Below are positions 59,815-64,000 of a stretch of 64,000 nt of DNA, piece by piece; position 1 is the stretch's first letter, and each line of letters opens with the position of its first letter. The notes beneath the pieces were generated by a model. The model worked only from the letters and a program-made list of their open reading frames with translations, ran no database searches and was not told the DNA's origin. Where the stretch lies: positions 62,001-126,000 of the forward strand of contig CANLUH010000002.1 in assembly GCA_947494205.1 (NCBI GenBank), read 5' to 3'. The position numbers and the translations under genes were made by a program. The DNA comes from an uncultured Flavobacteriaceae bacterium. GTDB taxonomy: Bacteria; Bacteroidota; Bacteroidia; Flavobacteriales; Flavobacteriaceae.

Positions 59815-62241
59815 ATGATTAAGAATTATATAAAAATAGCATGGAGAAGTCTTCAGAAAAATAAATTACAAACAGGTATTAACTTATTAGGTTTAACTAT
59901 TGGTACGGTTTGTTGTTTAAGCATTTTAATCTATGTTTTTGCTCAGCAAGGCTACGACACACATCATGATAATGCAGAGGCAGTATATCGTGTTAGAACG
60001 ATTATAGACGATCCAAGCACACCTCAATTTAATGCTGCTTCGGCGAGTCCTCCAATAGCTTTTGCTATGAAAGAAGATTTTCCAGAAGTTGTAGAAGCTG
60101 GACGATTGGTATATATGGGAGAAGGGACCGAAGAATTAATTCGTGCTAACGATGGTAGTACAGGGTTTTACGAACCTCGTGGTTATTTAGCAGATGCTAC
60201 TATCTTTAACATGTTTACATTTAATTTTATTGAAGGAAACCCAAGTACAGCTTTGGTAAAACCCAATACGGTAGTATTATCTGCAACATTAGCGCAGAAG
60301 CTTTTTGGTAGTGTTCCAGCACTTAATAAAACGGTTATTTCTGGTAGTGGAGAGCAACAATTATCGTTAACGGTTACTGGTGTTTTTGAAGATAAAGGAG
60401 CAGAGCGATCACACTTAAATCCAAACTATTTTGTAACGATGAATACACCTGGTTTGGGTGAATTTGTAAGAACGAATCAAAACTTTGCGACACAAAATTT
60501 TATTTACAGTTATGTAAAACTAAATTCTGGTGAGAGTGCTACTAAAGTTGAGGGTCAGTTGCCAGAATTTTTAGAAGCTCGTGGTGCTAAAGATTTTGCT
60601 CAAGTATCATTTAAAAAACAATTGCTGCTACAAAAAGTAAGTGATATTCATTTATATTCAAAAGGGATCTCTCGTCAAATAGGAGAGGTGTCAGAGATTG
60701 GTTATTTATATCTATTAATTACACTCGCTTTATTTATTCAGTTAGTAGCATGTGTAAATTTTATTAATTTAAGTACAGCAAGAGCCAATAAACGAGCTAA
60801 AGAAATAGGAGTAAGAAAAACAATTGGTGCCGATAAAAAATCCTTAATAGGTCAGTTTTTAGGGGAATCTGTATTATTATCCCTGTTTGCAACAATAATT
60901 AGTATTCCAGTAACCGCCTTATTATTGCCTTTAGTAAACAAGCTAACACAAGGAAATATTAATTATACAGCTATTTTAGATTGGCGTGTCCTTACCATTT
61001 TATTAGTTGTAGGCATTGTTACGGGGTTAATAGCAGGTATTTATCCGGCATTAGTATTATCTTCAATAAAACCTATTCGTGTATTAAAAGGCACATTGTC
61101 TTCTAGTTCTAGAGGAACCGTATTACGTAAAGGTTTAGTGGTATTTCAGTTTGTTATTTCTATTGGTTTAATAGCTACAGTAACGATTATTACACAACAA
61201 GTAAAATATGCCCAAAATAAAGATATGGGCTATAATAAAGACAATTTAATTGCTGTGCGTTTGGGGACACAAGAAGCCTTTACGCAATACGATGCATTAA
61301 AGACTAATATGAGTAGTATTTCTGGAGTGAAATCTATTTCTGGTTGCAATTTATATCCGTCACAATTTGTAAGAGGAGATTTAGGCGCACATTTACCAGG
61401 TGGAGATCCAAAGAATCAAATTTTAGTAAAGCATAATGGGGTACAACCAGACTATTTTAAAACAGTAGGTACTAAATTATTAGCGGGTAGAGAGTTACGA
61501 AGCACAGACGATAACCAGATTGTTGTTAATAAAGCGACTATAGACGATTTAGGAATACAATTAGAAAATGCAATAGGTTCTAGAATGTTGTCTGCTTATG
61601 AAGATAATGTAAACACTTACGAAATAGTAGGGGTGACAGAGAACTTTCATTTTGCCTCATTAAAAGAAGAAGTAGAACCGATAATGCTGTATTTAGAAGA
61701 TAGTTTAGAATGGCTAATAGTTAAAACAGAAACCAAAAATTTCGAGACAATATTAAATCAGATGGAAGTGGCTTGGAAACAGGTTAATAAAACAACACCA
61801 TTTGTGTACACATTTATAGATAAAGAAACAGAAAAGTTAATTGCAGAAGAAAAGCGCCTAGCTAATATTTCTGTAGCATTTACAACACTAGCAATAGTAA
61901 TTAGTTGTTTGGGCTTATTTGGATTAATCTCCTTTATGGCCGAGCAAAAAAAGAAAGAAATTGGCATACGTAAAGTGCTTGGTGCAAGTGTAAGTACTGT
62001 AATGCGAATGTTAACTAAAGACTTTTTTATTCTTATTACCATAGCATTAGTTATCGCGACACCTTTAGCCTATTATTTTATAGAAAATTGGTTACAAGAT
62101 TTCACTTACAGAATTACTATTAGTTGGTGGATATTTGTTTTAGCAGGCCTAATCACCTTGTTAATCACTCTGCTAACAGTAAGCGTACAAGCTATTAAGG
62201 CAGCGACAGCTAATCCTGTAAATTCTTTGAGAACAGAATAA
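59815..62241 (+). CDS. FtsX/MacB-type ABC permease 1
   Basis: The product is 808 residues. Four principal transmembrane segments in the C-terminal half plus an N-terminal one (TGINLLGLTIGTVCCLSILI) match two MacB_PCD/FtsX units: IYVFAQQGYDTHHDNAEAVY near the start, then LVACVNFINLSTARANKRAK, RKTIGADKKSLIGQFLGESV, ATVTIITQQVKYAQNKDMGY, and the terminal SFMAEQKKKEIGIRKVLGAS. The doubled FtsX plan is common in Bacteroidota. It partners the ATPase at 59072. Confidence 0.9.
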   Translation: MIKNYIKIAWRSLQKNKLQTGINLLGLTIGTVCCLSILIYVFAQQGYDTHHDNAEAVYRVRTIIDDPSTPQFNAASASPPIAFAMKEDFPEVVEAGRLVYMGEGTEELIRANDGSTGFYEPRGYLADATIFNMFTFNFIEGNPSTALVKPNTVVLSATLAQKLFGSVPALNKTVISGSGEQQLSLTVTGVFEDKGAERSHLNPNYFVTMNTPGLGEFVRTNQNFATQNFIYSYVKLNSGESATKVEGQLPEFLEARGAKDFAQVSFKKQLLLQKVSDIHLYSKGISRQIGEVSEIGYLYLLITLALFIQLVACVNFINLSTARANKRAKEIGVRKTIGADKKSLIGQFLGESVLLSLFATIISIPVTALLLPLVNKLTQGNINYTAILDWRVLTILLVVGIVTGLIAGIYPALVLSSIKPIRVLKGTLSSSSRGTVLRKGLVVFQFVISIGLIATVTIITQQVKYAQNKDMGYNKDNLIAVRLGTQEAFTQYDALKTNMSSISGVKSISGCNLYPSQFVRGDLGAHLPGGDPKNQILVKHNGVQPDYFKTVGTKLLAGRELRSTDDNQIVVNKATIDDLGIQLENAIGSRMLSAYEDNVNTYEIVGVTENFHFASLKEEVEPIMLYLEDSLEWLIVKTETKNFETILNQMEVAWKQVNKTTPFVYTFIDKETEKLIAEEKRLANISVAFTTLAIVISCLGLFGLISFMAEQKKKEIGIRKVLGASVSTVMRMLTKDFFILITIALVIATPLAYYFIENWLQDFTYRITISWWIFVLAGLITLLITLLTVSVQAIKAATANPVNSLRTE

Positions 62242-62280
62242 AATCATCAATCAAAAAACGAACAGTAAAATCTTGAAGTT

Positions 62281-64000
62281 ATGTTTAAAAATTATATAAA
62301 AATAGCGTTTAGAAACCTGTTAAAAAACAAGGTCTATTCTTTCATTAATATTTTTGGTTTAGCTATAGGTATGGCAGTAACTATAATGATTGGATTATGG
62401 ATTGCCGATGAGTTGAATCATGATAATAATTTTAAAAATAAAGGACAAATAGCTCAGATATTTCAAAGTCAGAAATTTAACGGTAAAATAGGAACAGGTC
62501 CAGCCATACCTAGACCTTTAGAATTTGAAATACGCAATAAGTATAGCGATGATTTTAAAAATATCTCTATGGCTACTTGGGAAGCGCCTAGATATCTTGA
62601 ATATAAGGGTAAAAGTATCTCTAGAGATGGGAACTATATGCAGGATGAGGCTTTAGAGATGTTCGACTTTACTATTATTAAAGGTGCTAAAAATGCTTTA
62701 GATAAAAAGAATGCTATCATGTTGGCGGAATCTACAGCTAAAGATTTATTTGGAGAAGAAGAACCGCTAGGGAAGCTAATAACGGTGAATAATACACATA
62801 GTATGGAGGTGACTGCCATCTACGAAAATTTACCAGCTAATAGTTCTTTTAAAAATTTAGAATACTTAATGCCTTGGAAGCATTACATCACTACGCAAGA
62901 ATGGCTTAAAGAAGCAGAGACAGAATGGGGTAATAACTCGTTTCAATTATTTGTTCAGCTTCATGATAATAGTTCTATGGAAGCGGTTAGTGAGAAAATA
63001 AAAGATCTTAAGAAAAATGTAGCTACAGAAGAAGCACAGTTTAATCCACAATTGTTTTTACATCCTATGAAAGATTGGTATTTACGTAACGATTTTGTAG
63101 ATGGAGTTAAAACAGGAGGACGTATAGAAAACCTTTGGTTATTTGGAATAATAGGTGCTTTTGTATTATTGTTAGCATGCATTAACTTTATAAACTTAAG
63201 TACAGCGCGTTCAGAAAAAAGAGCTACAGAAGTTGGTATAAGAAAATCTATTGGGTCTAAACGCGTACAGTTAATCCTTCAGTTTTTAAGCGAATCGTTT
63301 TTAGTGGTTGTATTCGCTTTTGTTTTAGCTTTAGGCTTGGTGCTTTTATTTATGGATGGTTTTAATAATCTAGCCAGTAAAGCAATCGTTTTTCCATGGG
63401 GAAATATTCAATTCTGGAGTGTCTCCATAGCCTTTATATTATTTACAGCATGCCTTTCTGGAAGCTATCCTGCATTATACTTATCGTCTTTTAACCCAGT
63501 AGCAGTATTAAAAGGCACATTTAAAGCAGGTAAATTTGCGGCATTACCACGTAAAGTATTGGTGGTAACACAGTTTACATTTTCTATAGCGCTTATTATA
63601 GGGACGCTATTAGTAATGAGCCAGATACAACATAGTAAAGACAGACCTATAGGTTACAATACCAATGGGCTAATACAAATACCTGTAATGAGCCAAGAGT
63701 TTTTAGGTAAAGCAGATGTTATGCGAAATCAATTTATGGCGTCTGGTGGTGTTGTAAATATGTCTACCACAAGTAGTCCAACCACATCCGTTTGGTCTAA
63801 TCAAGGCGGTTATAGTTGGGACGGTAAACCAGAAGGGTTTCAAGATAATTTTGCCTATATGCGTGTCTCTCATGAGTTTGTAGAGACATTAGGTTTAAAA
63901 TTGATTGATGGGCGAGGATTTTCTAGAGCATTTGCAACAGACTCTAACGCTGTAGTGCTTAATGAAACTGCTGTAAAATACATGGGACTTAAAGACCCTA
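62281..64000 (+). CDS. FtsX/MacB-type ABC permease 2 (3' partial)
   Basis: ATG at 62281 opens a frame that is still open at the window end (573 codons seen). It has the same plan as permease 1: KNYIKIAFRNLLKNKVYSFI, IFGLAIGMAVTIMIGLWIAD, LLACINFINLSTARSEKRAT, RKSIGSKRVQLILQFLSESF, LSSFNPVAVLKGTFKAG. It follows permease 1 by 39 bases in the same operon. A second permease could form a heteromeric pair with the first. Confidence 0.88.
   Translation, partial: MFKNYIKIAFRNLLKNKVYSFINIFGLAIGMAVTIMIGLWIADELNHDNNFKNKGQIAQIFQSQKFNGKIGTGPAIPRPLEFEIRNKYSDDFKNISMATWEAPRYLEYKGKSISRDGNYMQDEALEMFDFTIIKGAKNALDKKNAIMLAESTAKDLFGEEEPLGKLITVNNTHSMEVTAIYENLPANSSFKNLEYLMPWKHYITTQEWLKEAETEWGNNSFQLFVQLHDNSSMEAVSEKIKDLKKNVATEEAQFNPQLFLHPMKDWYLRNDFVDGVKTGGRIENLWLFGIIGAFVLLLACINFINLSTARSEKRATEVGIRKSIGSKRVQLILQFLSESFLVVVFAFVLALGLVLLFMDGFNNLASKAIVFPWGNIQFWSVSIAFILFTACLSGSYPALYLSSFNPVAVLKGTFKAGKFAALPRKVLVVTQFTFSIALIIGTLLVMSQIQHSKDRPIGYNTNGLIQIPVMSQEFLGKADVMRNQFMASGGVVNMSTTSSPTTSVWSNQGGYSWDGKPEGFQDNFAYMRVSHEFVETLGLKLIDGRGFSRAFATDSNAVVLNETAVKYMGLKDP

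Overview
The window looks like a chromosomal segment of a low-GC member of the Flavobacteriaceae (Bacteroidota). The signs are the AT-rich composition, very many DUF/TPR-HTH regulators, BspA-type leucine-rich surface proteins, a DUF5777 beta-barrel, NtrC/FtsX export modules, Bacteroidota-type -7 promoter boxes (TAnnTTTG), little use of strong Shine-Dalgarno sites, and several intergenic repeat families of a kind I associate with flavobacteria. No tRNA, rRNA, CRISPR array or complete insertion sequence was seen.

Layout. 0-8 kb: the 3' end of an unknown gene; a TPR/HisKA_2 sensor kinase with a LuxR-type response regulator; a PLP-dependent Cys/Met-metabolism type enzyme; a lipoprotein; a MORN/YD-like repeat protein. 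8-13 kb: a 1706-residue BspA-like LRR surface protein. 13.5-20.2 kb: an unusual regulator (alpha/beta hydrolase, then a decayed class III cyclase domain, then an AraC HTH), a TPR-HTH regulator, and an operon for a lipoprotein cytochrome c, YceI protein, OB-fold protein, DUF5777 barrel and HMA-like protein. The regulator and the operon share a duplicated 62-bp operator of identical geometry. 20.5-23.8 kb: a DnaQ-GIY-YIG nuclease and another TPR-HTH regulator, surrounded by dispersed repeats. 24-29 kb: three tandem paralogous surface fibre/adhesin-like proteins (a fourth, with a peptidase S74 chaperone end, lies at 43.6 kb).

29.8-42.8 kb is an accessory defence island: an Mrr-type endonuclease, a type III restriction-modification pair (mod/res), a small P-loop protein, a 722-residue protein with a PD-(D/E)xK motif, and a Septu-like pair in which the ATPase carries its own N-terminal HNH domain and is followed, with a 4-bp overlap, by a second HNH protein of the same family. 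An ~85-bp repeat occurs on both sides of the island.

46.1-53 kb is a bacteriocin-type export cluster. A C39-like/VKOR/thioredoxin fusion, six Cys-rich double-glycine peptides, a C39 peptidase ABC exporter and an HlyD adaptor form a coherent system: leader-bearing peptides are probably disulfide-bonded, cleaved after GG and exported. Three peptide transcription units start with a ~53-nt element that can fold into a hairpin plus an H-type pseudoknot, with compensatory base changes between copies. I did not recognise this element.

53-64 kb: an NtrY/NtrC-like two-component pair, an S41 peptidase, and a periplasmic adaptor/ABC ATPase/two FtsX-type permeases (the last truncated by the window end). 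Two 44-bp inverted-repeat sites with the same geometry, each followed by a TTTTGGCAT box, lie upstream of the S41 gene and of the transporter operon. They suggest that the local sigma-54 activator controls both.
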